From positions 1 through 50,907 of the IMG/VR virus record IMGVR_UViG_3300032222_000236: DNA of 50,907 bases; one strand, 5' to 3'. The DNA is from a virus. Below are positions 25,501 through 34,268 of this stretch, piece by piece; within the stretch, counting starts at the first letter, position 1, and every line of letters starts with the position of its first letter. Made by a program: the position numbers and the translations under genes. The notes beneath the pieces were generated by a model. It made no database searches. It was given only the letters and a program-made list of their open reading frames with translations, and was not told where the DNA came from.

Positions 25501-27268
25501 TATACATAGTTTTCTCAAACCCATCAAAACCATTTTTAACCGCAGTAATCTTATCATTGTAAGATGCACTTGTCAATAATGATATAGAAGATGTACTTTG
25601 TACTAATGTAGTTGGACTATATGTAGATGTTATTATTTTATCTTCCCAGCTTTCAATTGTTTCTAATTTGTATTGGAAATTTTCTATTCTAGAAACTGCT
25701 CCTCCAAAATTAATAAAATTTTCAAATTTTAAAAAATTAACAGAATCTACATCACTGCCACTTGTGTATTCAATGTTAAGTTCCTCTAATGAAAACTTAC
25801 TCTTAGATACATATTGATTAACTATATCCTGTGAAGTAACAGAACCACTTGATACTATTTGTTCGAAAAATTCATATCCAGTTTCATCTAATATATCTAC
25901 ACCAAAATTTGGCTTAAGTGGAATACACTTATCAAAATCTGTATCTGTTAATATGATTGATTCTACAATAGTTGGTATGATTTGCTTAGAAATCCATATT
26001 AAACTATTATTCGTTATATCAGTAGGAAGTGGTTCTAATAATTTAACAACTAATGAACCATAATCAATTTGATTTCTTTTTCTTCTTGTACTACCAGATT
26101 GAGGGTCTATTTCATAATCAGTTGGTACAACTTTTCCATTTTCTAATGAGAATGTAAATGTATCACTCGCTACATTGGATATAAGATAAGAATTATCATT
26201 ATCAAATCTTATACTATAATATAAGTGTTTATCATCTTCAAAAATTATCTTATCTTCATAATTAACTTTTGTTGCTCCACCTGAGAATAATTTTGAAAAT
26301 GCTCCACTAAATGTATTAAGGGCTTCTTGCTTAGATATTAAATATTTTGCTCTTTGTACAAATACAGTAACACTTTCTGATTTACCTACTATTTTACCAC
26401 CTATACCATTAAAATAAGGTTTGAATGAAAATGTAACTTCATAAGAAGTACTTGTTTCATTGAAGTAGGCTTTATATGCATTATATAGTTCTGTAGCAGA
26501 ATATGAAACTCCGCCTTTTCCTTCCGATATTGCAATATTGGAAATAAAGTTTTCTCCTAAATAAACATCAACTCCTTCGGAATTAACCGTATCAAGTTTA
26601 AAATTAAATGAAAATTTAAGTGGACTTAAATCTGCCTCAGTTATGTTCCTATCATATACTATATTAGTTACATCAGGCTGCCCGTAAAATCTTTGTCTAT
26701 ATACATTAAAAGATGCTCTAGTAACCCCACCATCACCCAATTGTTCATTACCTGCAAAAACAACAAGTTCATAAGTTCCTATTGCTTTTGGATTTTTCAA
26801 CGAAATAGTAGCACTACCTTCTGAATTTACAGGAACTTTTATTGCTCCATCTTGGTCTGCTCCAGGTTGGTTAGGAAAGAAATATTTTACATAACTTGCT
26901 TTTTGTGTTCTTATTTCAATGAAATATTCAGATTTCTCTTCTATATTCCAATCGTAAACTGCATTCTGTAAATCAGATAATAATAAAGCTGCATCTTCTA
27001 TTGTTAGTATCTCTACACTCGTTACTATCGCCGTATGCTCTCTCTGAATTCCCTCTATATCAAATAGATTTGATTTACTTGTTTTTACAAGATTTTCTTC
27101 CCCATCAAATAATTCAATTTTTTCAATATTATAGTTTACAGAATCATTTCTTACAATCGATACCTTTGAATTAAATTCTATATCTAATGTAACTGCAGAT
27201 TGAACTATAGTTTGACTATCAACTCCATTTATATCTTTATAGTAAACCTTTACGGATGGCAATCCCAA
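22511..27268 (-). CDS. Large baseplate/tail protein with gpI-like and LamG-like domains
   Basis: 1585 residues from a TTG at 27268; the open frame continues upstream to an in-frame TAA (see 27269-27403). The N-terminal third is Ig-like. Around residues 610-770, DEENGEYLLFLEMIGQHFD and YLLKHKGTRKAINAIIACYG resemble the P2 gpI/tail protein I family, which links the baseplate to fibres. About 815-1020 looks like a LamG/ConA lectin sandwich ending GGISGSIDEVRIWGGALS. The C-terminal 500 residues are beta-rich. It probably forms part of the baseplate rim or fibre attachment. The start is uncertain: TTG is weak, and coding-like sequence (PVRFIVQNT) precedes it. Confidence 0.75.
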   Translation of the reverse strand: MGLPSVKVYYKDINGVDSQTIVQSAVTLDIEFNSKVSIVRNDSVNYNIEKIELFDGEENLVKTSKSNLFDIEGIQREHTAIVTSVEILTIEDAALLLSDLQNAVYDWNIEEKSEYFIEIRTQKASYVKYFFPNQPGADQDGAIKVPVNSEGSATISLKNPKAIGTYELVVFAGNEQLGDGGVTRASFNVYRQRFYGQPDVTNIVYDRNITEADLSPLKFSFNFKLDTVNSEGVDVYLGENFISNIAISEGKGGVSYSATELYNAYKAYFNETSTSYEVTFSFKPYFNGIGGKIVGKSESVTVFVQRAKYLISKQEALNTFSGAFSKLFSGGATKVNYEDKIIFEDDKHLYYSIRFDNDNSYLISNVASDTFTFSLENGKVVPTDYEIDPQSGSTRRKRNQIDYGSLVVKLLEPLPTDITNNSLIWISKQIIPTIVESIILTDTDFDKCIPLKPNFGVDILDETGYEFFEQIVSSGSVTSQDIVNQYVSKSKFSLEELNIEYTSGSDVDSVNFLKFENFINFGGAVSRIENFQYKLETIESWEDKIITSTYSPTTLVQSTSSISLLTSASYNDKITAVKNGFDGFEKTMYRDYSITSSNASFFPSQVDAASVYDKINRNYLIRHIPTYLQQDEENGEYLLFLEMIGQHFDIIWAYINGISRLRRVTHKSTDGISDKLVHTLLESFGWDPKQPFSGQQLWKHAFGLNEDGTTTSNKNVLGDNVATSYTPETARNEVWRRILNNLPYLLKHKGTRKAINAIIACYGVPSSLLTIVEFGGPGNTDAASTKYTYEDRTAAINIARDEYLTVDWKEGTSFNDPDSVELRFRTSVLPYLLPPSTTLYHTQSLVNIGGAGSGIWNVKLVPSGSTIYGDIVFQMSASSNIYNGPGLITTTPELVSMSIQNVPIFDNEFKHFTIQREVVSRDEYVGNTLTRSLDYEQYTMYYKQANGDRISLSESDELNLLITSGSGSLVSNAKYYNGISWLSGSTINFGGQNAGGISGSIDEVRIWGGALSESVVTSHTLNPDTIFGNDVYSSTSDLFFRLDFEYPKNRQSGSIGSDRFIKNVAPFVTYETSSDSNGKQKVASGYSGYATASIFTTASDYPYQYEVYERFVTAEVPSIGFVGKDKVRLEDITLNGQLSYKQRATKKSFDRAPMDSNRLGLFFSPVKEINLDILRSLGPINIGDYIGDWDDEYGTDTYKDLDQLRNYYFERTQLNFDEYIKLIKSIDKSLFDMLDQVIPARANVSKGLLIEPSLLERSKIKITKPVADSIYHTASIDTREFADITLTVPTYESVLDINNNITITSAIPTYTGSYSVGDMIHLSTEYPTYMGEYSVINGLTSSAAILSNLNNEGGIVINIDCGLKEPTILGEVDLEDAYQQVGNDPDSPFNKGFGIVGEKGAVDRTYFDDNSNLILTERSNAYIIKVKYTRSIPRRVPLGGLSGSLYRNTKLSATDKVVLEKIDRYESKLILIEPIDYSPSVNPPAFRGPLQHSFYLDILANLGTYPYKNGVIVEIRPFAGYTSGHYSNTKDTSRGLENSFFNGSKQTSLTTLDGTPAVETFSTNPNRLKVGPAGRGSGEPILEVD

Positions 27269-27403
27269 AGTATTTTGTACAATAAATCTTACCGGTCCAG
27301 GAGGAGCAGGTTCTTCTTTTGGAATCGGTGCTTACATCGCATCCAATACTATATCCGCTCTATAATCGGTAAAATATTTTACTATGGTTTTTTGTGATGG
27401 CAT
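27269..27403 (-). other. 5' extension of the baseplate gene interrupted by an in-frame TAA
   Basis: From an ATG at 27403 the same frame as 22511-27268 reads 23 codons (MPSQKTIVKYFTDYR, then ADIVLDAM), hits TAA at 27334-27332, and continues without another stop through APIPKEEPAPPGP and VRFIVQNT into the main gene. Protein-like sequence on both sides of the stop suggests one original gene of about 1630 codons. Nonsense mutation, stop readthrough, restart at TTG, or a consensus error are all possible. Confidence 0.6.
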
Positions 27404-27430
27404 CTATTAATAAATAATATATTTTTAAAA

Positions 27431-28042
27431 TTATAACTGCGGTGCTTGTGCTTCTTGAGCAAATTGTTGATTTAACGCTTCTAAATATGGATTGTTACTT
27501 TGATTAAATATAGCACCTCCGCCACCTCCACTGCCTCCTCCGCCTCCCGTTGGTGGAGTAGGGCTTGGGTCTGCCGGTGGTGTAACAGGTGGAGTTATAG
27601 TATCCTCTTCGTTATCATTAAATATTACAATATTAACATCGTTGAACGCATTCTTTCTAGCTTGTACCTGAAATCTGTTTATCGGCTTTAAATCTCCACT
27701 AATTAATGTTATTGTTGATTGATTTAATATTTGTTGCTCACTTAATGTAAATGTTACTTTACCTTTAGATGTAGTTTGACCTTCTATTTCAATTCCATTT
27801 AAATATGCTTTAGCTGATACCGGCTGATTACTCTTATCCGTATATGTGTTTATTGTAAAAAATACTTGTCTTTGTGTATTTGAATAACTACCCACATACG
27901 AACTACCAGCACTCGCTGCTCCACCATATGTACCGTAATCGTAATATAGTTTCCATTGGTTGTCCGCCCATATATAATACTGCATATCCCCACCAAAATC
28001 TCTTACGATTTCCCCTGTGTACATTCCCGGTCTTTGTATCAT
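27431..28042 (-). CDS. Baseplate-region protein with Pro-rich and poly-Gly linker
   Basis: 203 residues. Residues 1-45 (MIQRPGMYTGEIVRDFGG) and an Ig-like middle (QRQVFFTINTYTD; STITLISGDL) are followed by a linker TPPVTPPADPSPTPPT and two runs of five Gly, then a short tail. The flexible linker followed by a tail peptide resembles a tethering element. A similar linker is present in the next gene upstream. No enzymatic motif. It probably connects baseplate parts; inference from sequence style and position. Confidence 0.65.
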   Translation of the reverse strand: MIQRPGMYTGEIVRDFGGDMQYYIWADNQWKLYYDYGTYGGAASAGSSYVGSYSNTQRQVFFTINTYTDKSNQPVSAKAYLNGIEIEGQTTSKGKVTFTLSEQQILNQSTITLISGDLKPINRFQVQARKNAFNDVNIVIFNDNEEDTITPPVTPPADPSPTPPTGGGGGSGGGGGAIFNQSNNPYLEALNQQFAQEAQAPQL

Positions 28043-28058
28043 AGTTATTTAATTTATA

Positions 28059-29327
28059 TTATTGATATGCGATTCTTTCTCTACCCATACCACCATCTGC
28101 CAAACCCTGTCTATCCAATGATTGTGTATCAAATTGACCACCACCTCCACCACCTCCACCACCATATGGTGGACTTGGCTCCGGTTGCAATGCGGGTGGG
28201 GTTGGTTCAGGAGCCGGTGTTGGAACTATAATTTGAATAGGTTCTACGGCTGGACTAACAGGTGTAACGGTTATCGGAGTATATGTGAATGCTTCTTTTA
28301 TTTCAGCAAACGTAGGAGGTGTAACTGAATTTGGTATCGCCTTTACGTTTGTATTATTAACATCGGAATCCAATCTTTGTATCAATTTAACTAATTCATC
28401 GATACTCTCCTGAGTTTTCTTATCTATAAGAACCTCATTTAATAATGTTCTCTTAGGTAAATGATAATCCACTGCCTCAGTAAATTTATCATTTAATAAT
28501 GTAACAATATCTCTTTTATTGTAATATGCGAAATCTATTCCATCACCTAATGGTTTACCAAATAAATCACTTCCTATTGTGGAGTTCTTGTGTAATAATG
28601 TATGTCTAACAGCTTGCTTCATAGATTCCAATACCTTAGCAAAAAATTGGTCATAATTAACTATACCAAATTCATTTTGAATACTATCTAAGTATGATTG
28701 TGATTTAATTGTTTTAAATGTGTCAATCAATTCAGCTACGGTTAATCTATTTATTATTTCATCTATTTCATAATAAACTTCATCTCCACTAAATTTACCC
28801 ATCGTAAAACTATCATATGATTGATTCAAATCTCGTTTGATGTCAAGTTCTAATGGGTCTGATTCGTTAAAGTTATTAAATGGTAGTAATCTTACTTCGG
28901 TTCTAGTTGGAGATATTTCATGTATCCACATTCTATCTCTTTCTATATCAGAACCAACTCTGTTATTTACGAAATTAAATTGAACTCTGAATATACCAAT
29001 GTTATATCCTGCATCTGTAATTAGCTTTTTAACATCGATTAAATATCCACCACCCTGTTGTTTATCTAATATATTCTCACTTTTTATAAGGTATGCATCC
29101 ATTTGGTTAGCATCCATATATCTAATATTACCGTAATTCAGTTGTTCTAATACATTATTAGCTGAATCATATAGAACGAATTCCAAAACATCGTTGTTAC
29201 CAATATCAAATGGAGTAGGTATAAATCCTCTATCGATTAATTTTAAATCGACATCGGAAATTTCCTTCGTTATAGAAGTTCCTTCGGTTATTACCTCATC
29301 AATATTTTTAAATCTATCTAACGCCAT
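28059..29327 (-). CDS. Baseplate structural protein with C-terminal poly-Gly linker
   Basis: 422 residues. Mixed alpha/beta N-terminal region (MALDRFKNIDEVITEGTSI), helical middle (residues about 190-330), and a C-terminal Pro-rich stretch (VPTPAPEPTPPALQPEP) followed by nine Gly and a 27-residue tail. It lies between a coiled-coil protein and the other poly-Gly protein in the baseplate block. It is not clearly related to a T4 protein by eye; a wedge or tail-pin function is plausible. Confidence 0.65.
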   Translation of the reverse strand: MALDRFKNIDEVITEGTSITKEISDVDLKLIDRGFIPTPFDIGNNDVLEFVLYDSANNVLEQLNYGNIRYMDANQMDAYLIKSENILDKQQGGGYLIDVKKLITDAGYNIGIFRVQFNFVNNRVGSDIERDRMWIHEISPTRTEVRLLPFNNFNESDPLELDIKRDLNQSYDSFTMGKFSGDEVYYEIDEIINRLTVAELIDTFKTIKSQSYLDSIQNEFGIVNYDQFFAKVLESMKQAVRHTLLHKNSTIGSDLFGKPLGDGIDFAYYNKRDIVTLLNDKFTEAVDYHLPKRTLLNEVLIDKKTQESIDELVKLIQRLDSDVNNTNVKAIPNSVTPPTFAEIKEAFTYTPITVTPVSPAVEPIQIIVPTPAPEPTPPALQPEPSPPYGGGGGGGGGQFDTQSLDRQGLADGGMGRERIAYQ

Positions 29328-29337
29328 TTCTTATTTT

Positions 29338-30318
29338 TTATGTTTTGTGTCTCCACATATTAGCAGTTAATGTCACTTCGTTTGTACCAGATTTTATGGA
29401 TACTATTCCTCCATGATTAGCACCCTTTTCTCTCTTCCAATTAAATCCAGGATAGTTAGCTTCAAGTATTATCGTTTTCTTTTCCTGAGGTGCTAATGTT
29501 GTTTTAGCATTCTTAAGCCAAACTAAATCACCACGACTATCAAATGTTATATCAACATTCATTGTTTCCAATGAACTATTGAAAAGTTCTATAGATGGAC
29601 CGGATAGGAAAACACCTTTTGGTGATTTATTCTTATAATCGAAATAAATATCTTTCTGACCAGGTTCTCCTTTTTCAATAACCCTAACAGTTAATTCACC
29701 CCCTACTTTAGCACCCTCTGCAATTCTAGCGCTTTTACCCATCAATTGCTGAGTTAAACTATCTACCTGCTTTTGAAGAGATTGAATTGTAGAACCCTGT
29801 CCCTCATTTCTAGATTGAAGTGAAACTCTTTCTATACCCTCTAAAACAGAACGTTCTAAGGATACTTGCAATGAGTCGTTTGTTAACGTAAACTGCTTTC
29901 TTATCTGTTCTGTATTTGCTTCGGCTGTTACTCTTAATAACCTCTCACTATCTAATTTAATATCCAAAGCCGCTGAAACTGCTAATAAACTAGAAACATC
30001 TGCTTCTAAATTTGATATAGTAATTGATTGTTCATCGATTATACCTAATGCATCGTTTAATGATTGAGTTACTTCATTATACAAAGGTCTCGGTACCAAA
30101 TCTAATTCATTGGATTGAGTTTCAGGTATTAATTCCGTAATGTTTACATCAATTGCCTTTTTAAGTTCATCTATATTATAGATTCTTTTCTTTGTAGCAG
30201 CATAGATATATCCCTCCGCATCATTATCCATAGCAGCCTGAAAGTTTACACCGACCCTATCTCTAGCTACCAGTGAACCACTCATCTGCAAATCTTTTCT
30301 TATCAATTCAAACTCCAT
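29338..30318 (-). CDS. Baseplate-region coiled-coil protein
   Basis: 326 residues. Residues about 85-200 show heptad-like Leu/Ile spacing (long helices, e.g. SLQKQVDSLTQQL), expected for a coiled coil or trimeric stalk. The last 100 residues form a beta domain (TVRVIEKGEPGQKDIYF; ending EVTLTANMWRHKT). It overlaps the upstream DNRLRE-like gene by one base, indicating coupling. Likely a fibrous baseplate part. Confidence 0.65.
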   Translation of the reverse strand: MEFELIRKDLQMSGSLVARDRVGVNFQAAMDNDAEGYIYAATKKRIYNIDELKKAIDVNITELIPETQSNELDLVPRPLYNEVTQSLNDALGIIDEQSITISNLEADVSSLLAVSAALDIKLDSERLLRVTAEANTEQIRKQFTLTNDSLQVSLERSVLEGIERVSLQSRNEGQGSTIQSLQKQVDSLTQQLMGKSARIAEGAKVGGELTVRVIEKGEPGQKDIYFDYKNKSPKGVFLSGPSIELFNSSLETMNVDITFDSRGDLVWLKNAKTTLAPQEKKTIILEANYPGFNWKREKGANHGGIVSIKSGTNEVTLTANMWRHKT

Positions 30319-31283
30319 TACTTAATTATAAATGTTAAATCATCATCAATAAATTCACTTATACCGTCTCTTACTACTTTAAACAATAATCTGTAAACTC
30401 TATTTTTAGGAAAATTTGATGTATCCATTATAATAAAGTTTCCATCGGAATTACAGCTTATTTTTGTATATTCTGAAAAATCTACTATTATTCTTTTAGT
30501 TATCTCTTCTCTTACTGCATAATATGAAGTTTGAGGTAGATATTTAACATCGTTGTAGGCAAAGGTATTTGTAAAAGTTTTAGTTGGATATAAACCCCTA
30601 CCTATAACTTTTATTTTTATTTTATTACCCTCATTATATGAATCTCTCAATTCTTTACTTCTTACTATTATCTGTGAATCTGTTAGTGGTAATAATGAAC
30701 CTGTTGTAAATACAGAATCATCCCATTGAAGTTTCATCAAAGGTTGTAGGAAAGTGTTAGTTTCCTTTGAATAAAATTTTAACACACCGTATTCTAATCC
30801 AGATAATTCTATAGAAGATGTATGTGATAATCTTATTCCATAATTTACAGAACCTGTCCAATAATCATAGATAGGTTTAATATCCATATTAACATCTCCG
30901 CCAAAATAAGTAAAAGATTGAGATACTTCGGTTGTAAAATCAACTCCAGTTTGGATTTCCCAATTTATACCATCGGTGTTTATGGTCTCCGGCCAAGTTC
31001 CTCTACCCATTTCCCAACTTTCTGTTACCGGATACCCATATAGAGTATATGAACCCGCTAACTCTTCTGGTTGGGCAAGTGATAAGTGTAATTCAACATT
31101 AGATGCAGTTACATAAGATGGTATATTATCTATATCAAATTGAATAAAAGTTCTAGCATTATCTCTTTCTTCGAACCTACTATAATGTTTAGATATAGTT
31201 AATATTTCATCTAACCCCGTATTTTTTGTAGGAGTTAAATCATAAACAGATGCATCTTTTGATGCGGTTACAAAATATATCAT
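30318..31283 (-). CDS. Baseplate protein with DNRLRE-like N-terminal domain
   Basis: 321 residues. The opening (SKDASVYDLTPTKNTGLDEIL, in two halves) followed by FIQFDIDNIPSYVTASNVELHL matches the DNRLRE/disaggregatase-related beta sandwich pattern: D-A-x-V, N-x-G, FD-x-x-x-IP, then A-x-L-x-L. This fold is often carbohydrate-binding. The C-terminal 120 residues are a separate beta domain. It sits directly after gp6 in the operon with a one-base overlap. A glycan-binding baseplate element is inferred. Confidence 0.62.
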   Translation of the reverse strand: MIYFVTASKDASVYDLTPTKNTGLDEILTISKHYSRFEERDNARTFIQFDIDNIPSYVTASNVELHLSLAQPEELAGSYTLYGYPVTESWEMGRGTWPETINTDGINWEIQTGVDFTTEVSQSFTYFGGDVNMDIKPIYDYWTGSVNYGIRLSHTSSIELSGLEYGVLKFYSKETNTFLQPLMKLQWDDSVFTTGSLLPLTDSQIIVRSKELRDSYNEGNKIKIKVIGRGLYPTKTFTNTFAYNDVKYLPQTSYYAVREEITKRIIVDFSEYTKISCNSDGNFIIMDTSNFPKNRVYRLLFKVVRDGISEFIDDDLTFIIK

Positions 31284-33322
31284 TATATTGCTCTTCCTTT
31301 AATATCTTTATCAGGAAACTTAACTTCAAATATAGATGGGTCTAATGATGGATAGATTATCTTATTCTTTGTAGCTGAGTTTATATCGTAACTATTTCTA
31401 GCGTATATTCCTCCACACTTATTTACAATTTCAACTTTTTGAACTGATGCAACTCCTTCAACCATAGCGATAACCAATTCTATATCGGAAAGGTTTATGG
31501 TTTGGTTAAATTGCCAGTTAGCTATATTGAAAAATTCTTTTATTTCTTCGATACAAGTAAGAACTACTTCTCTACTATTAAAATTTCTATAAACCGTTAC
31601 ATCAAAGTTCACACCTACGTTAATGATAAACCCATCTATAATGTTAACTCCATCCGTCAACATTCTATATTCATTGATATAGGTTTTTAGGTTTTGTTTT
31701 ACAGCTCTATTTAGAGTAGTTAGATTACCATTAGTATCATAACCAAGTGTATATAAATTTATTGCAAAAGGATTAATCTGTTCTGCATTTTGTGTTGTTT
31801 TTTGTACAAAATTTCTAACTTCTGTTTTAATCTCATCAGTTGTAGGAACTTTATTTCCTTTTGATATAGCCTTCTGAACTATTGTTTTAGTTATTTCTGC
31901 AAATTGAGTAACATTATCAGTTGAATTTAAAATACTCTCAGGTGAATTTGCATTGAGAGAATTATCACCTATAGCGAATACTTTTGCAACAGAACCGAAT
32001 TTAGAAGGCATTGATAATGCTCTAATCTGATAATCTTTTGCAGTTACTGCTCTATTTTGTGATGCAAAGTTTGCCAACGCAGCTTCTCTTATCTCATCTA
32101 TGTTTTCTAATCCTCTACCACCTTTAGCGGGTATTTCGTTTTCTACTGCTATTGAGCTTTTAACATAATTGTAAACAGAGTCATCTAATTCCAAATTATT
32201 AATCAAATCATCATCAAACGAAATTGATTGTATAGTTGTTAAATCACTTTGAGGTACATTTGAAGAAACTCCCCCACCTGTTAAATAAATTATATTTAAT
32301 ATAGTTCCTGCACTAGGAGATTGCCCGTATGTTTTTGTTTTAAGGAAATTTGTTGGGTCATAAGATTCTGCCATTCTATCTATAGAATTATTCAATCCAA
32401 GACCAACATTCTTAACATTAGGTATAAGTAACTCATCTGATAATGAACTATCTCCACCACCAAAATGAATTGAAGTGGTAAAATCATCATTTACCTTTGT
32501 TACAAATCTTCTACTAGTTTTTAATAATTTTAAGAGATACGGAACAGTATCCTTAAATTGATATAAATCAGGGTCGTTCTGTTCTACATTTGGATAATCT
32601 ATATAAATTGTTTCCTGTGCCAAATATGGAACTTCATACCATTTGTTTCCATTATCATCGGTTACAGATTCTATTGAAATTATATTAGTTTCATCTAATT
32701 TTATGGATTGAAATGATTCAGTTGCTCCAATAACACGAGTAGCTATCTGTGCATTCGCAGATATTGCTTGTATTTTCTTTTTTACTAAATAGTAATCAGG
32801 AAGCTTAGTACTTTCATCTATACTATATACACTTATATCTCTATCAGTTGGGTCATTGAAATCTAATGCTTCCGTTGTTCTGAATGTTATATCAGAGTTT
32901 GCAGTAGATGATACACTAAATCCTTGTTGTATTCTTACTAAATATCGGGTATCTAATTCACCCACACTATCCGCTTTACATAACTGATAAACTGATAGTG
33001 TAGTTACTGCCGGAGAGGTTGATTTTGGTTTATATCCTAAAAGATTTGCCAAAGCAAATACATTCCTTTCTTCCGCAGCATATTGAATTAAACTCTCTCT
33101 TAATGATGAATCTGTATAATAGCTTAACACATCCCCTATGTAGGAAGCCATTTCAATAAACATCATACCAGGTGATGTTTCATTAAAATCATTATATGTG
33201 TTAGGGAAATAGGTTTTAGAATATTCTATAAGATTATCCCTAAATGAGGTAAAATCTTTAGAAAGGTAGGAAATATCCCTACTATTTCTTCCTATTTTTT
33301 TATTTGTTATTTTGAATGCCAT
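31283..33322 (-). CDS. Baseplate wedge protein (T4 gp6 / gpJ-like)
   Basis: 679 residues, close to T4 gp6 (660). The N-terminal helical region SRDISYLSKDFTSFRDNL, FNETSPGMMFIEMASYIGD and SLRESLIQYAAEERNVFALA are hallmarks of gp6-like wedges, as is AANLLGYKP-type sequence (LANLLGYKPKS). Later ENIDEIREAALANFASQNRAVT and the YQIRAL segment fit the gpJ fold shared with contractile tails. gp6 forms the iris ring that triggers sheath contraction. It is followed upstream by gp25, the same partner as in T4. Confidence 0.9.
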   Translation of the reverse strand: MAFKITNKKIGRNSRDISYLSKDFTSFRDNLIEYSKTYFPNTYNDFNETSPGMMFIEMASYIGDVLSYYTDSSLRESLIQYAAEERNVFALANLLGYKPKSTSPAVTTLSVYQLCKADSVGELDTRYLVRIQQGFSVSSTANSDITFRTTEALDFNDPTDRDISVYSIDESTKLPDYYLVKKKIQAISANAQIATRVIGATESFQSIKLDETNIISIESVTDDNGNKWYEVPYLAQETIYIDYPNVEQNDPDLYQFKDTVPYLLKLLKTSRRFVTKVNDDFTTSIHFGGGDSSLSDELLIPNVKNVGLGLNNSIDRMAESYDPTNFLKTKTYGQSPSAGTILNIIYLTGGGVSSNVPQSDLTTIQSISFDDDLINNLELDDSVYNYVKSSIAVENEIPAKGGRGLENIDEIREAALANFASQNRAVTAKDYQIRALSMPSKFGSVAKVFAIGDNSLNANSPESILNSTDNVTQFAEITKTIVQKAISKGNKVPTTDEIKTEVRNFVQKTTQNAEQINPFAINLYTLGYDTNGNLTTLNRAVKQNLKTYINEYRMLTDGVNIIDGFIINVGVNFDVTVYRNFNSREVVLTCIEEIKEFFNIANWQFNQTINLSDIELVIAMVEGVASVQKVEIVNKCGGIYARNSYDINSATKNKIIYPSLDPSIFEVKFPDKDIKGRAI

Positions 33323-33324
33323 TA

Positions 33325-33753
33325 TTATCCAACATTAAATGTTACTGTCTCCAGGGTTTGTTGTCCTGAAATTTGATACTTCAACGAAACCGCAAAGATA
33401 TTTCTATCAATGTTTGTATTATTTTGGTCTACAAATATCTCAACAATATTAATATAAGGCATCCAAAGTGAAATCGCATCTTCAATACTATCCTGTATGC
33501 TTTGTTCCAAATCATCTGTGTTTTGACTAAACAATACATCATATAAATTTGTACCAAAATCAGGCTGCATCAACCTTTCTCCTTTAGTAGTTAATATCAA
33601 ATTTTTAATATTTGATTTAACTTGGTCTTTAGTTTGAAATGATTGAGAAAAATACCCATTAGAGCCCTTTTGAAGTGGCAGAGTTATTCCTATTGCAACT
33701 CTGTCGTTTTCAACAAGGTCTAAGGTATTTTTTCTATCAATTACAATTGCCAT
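33325..33753 (-). CDS. Baseplate wedge protein (T4 gp25-like)
   Basis: 142 residues, matching gp25/GPW family size. QTKDQVKSNIKNLILTTKGERLMQPDFGT (in two pieces) and LYDVLFSQNTDDL are the family's core: N-x-L-x-T-x-x-GER-x-x-PxFG. gp25 binds gp6 and starts sheath assembly. It lies 2 bases from the gp6-like gene. Confidence 0.93.
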   Translation of the reverse strand: MAIVIDRKNTLDLVENDRVAIGITLPLQKGSNGYFSQSFQTKDQVKSNIKNLILTTKGERLMQPDFGTNLYDVLFSQNTDDLEQSIQDSIEDAISLWMPYINIVEIFVDQNNTNIDRNIFAVSLKYQISGQQTLETVTFNVG

Positions 33754-33759
33754 AGTTTA

Positions 33760-34236
33760 TTATCTATTCTTATCTTTACTCGCCGCCAAAACCTTAGCAC
33801 TTCTTGCTATCGCTTTATCTAATATATCGTTTCCAGTACTAATTGGAGTAGATGGATTAGTATAGTGTGGTTGTATTCCCATCTGTGGATTACCATATCC
33901 AATCATTTCAGGTGTTAATGTTCCATACTCACCATCTGTTCTAGAAAAATTAGGTCTTACCATTGTTTCGTTTAAAACCTGATTTAATAGAGGATTTCTA
34001 GATAACGTCTTTTCTTCTCTATCTCTGTTAAGAATTTTGTCAGCTAAATCGAACGGGTCAGCACTTTCCTCAACTAAGTTCATAAGAGATGAATTAGTTG
34101 TCTTAGTAGATGGTTGCGATTTCTTAACCTCTGCTAATACCTCTTTTCGTATCTCCTCCTTAATTAGGGATATTTCTTTCTTTACTTCCTCCTGAACGAT
34201 TATCTGAATTGCTTTAAATAGTTTGTTCGTGTCCAT
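33760..34236 (-). CDS. Hypothetical tail-region protein with N-terminal helix
   Basis: 158 residues. The first 40 are a highly charged amphipathic helix (FKAIQIIVQEEVKKEISLIK), probably a coiled coil; the rest is low-complexity Asn/Pro/Thr-rich with helices near the end. It sits between gp25 and the peptidase-like protein. The promoter candidate ATATTTATATAA (34251-34262) lies 14 bases upstream. Small proteins at this position are often baseplate hub or tape-measure partners; unassigned. Confidence 0.6.
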   Translation of the reverse strand: MDTNKLFKAIQIIVQEEVKKEISLIKEEIRKEVLAEVKKSQPSTKTTNSSLMNLVEESADPFDLADKILNRDREEKTLSRNPLLNQVLNETMVRPNFSRTDGEYGTLTPEMIGYGNPQMGIQPHYTNPSTPISTGNDILDKAIARSAKVLAASKDKNR

Positions 34237-34268
34237 ACATTGTTTATTGTTTATATAAATATTTAGTT

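Noticed and set aside
27515-27550. CRISPR-like or satellite repeat
   Set aside because: The repeat is simply glycine and proline codons inside a coding frame.
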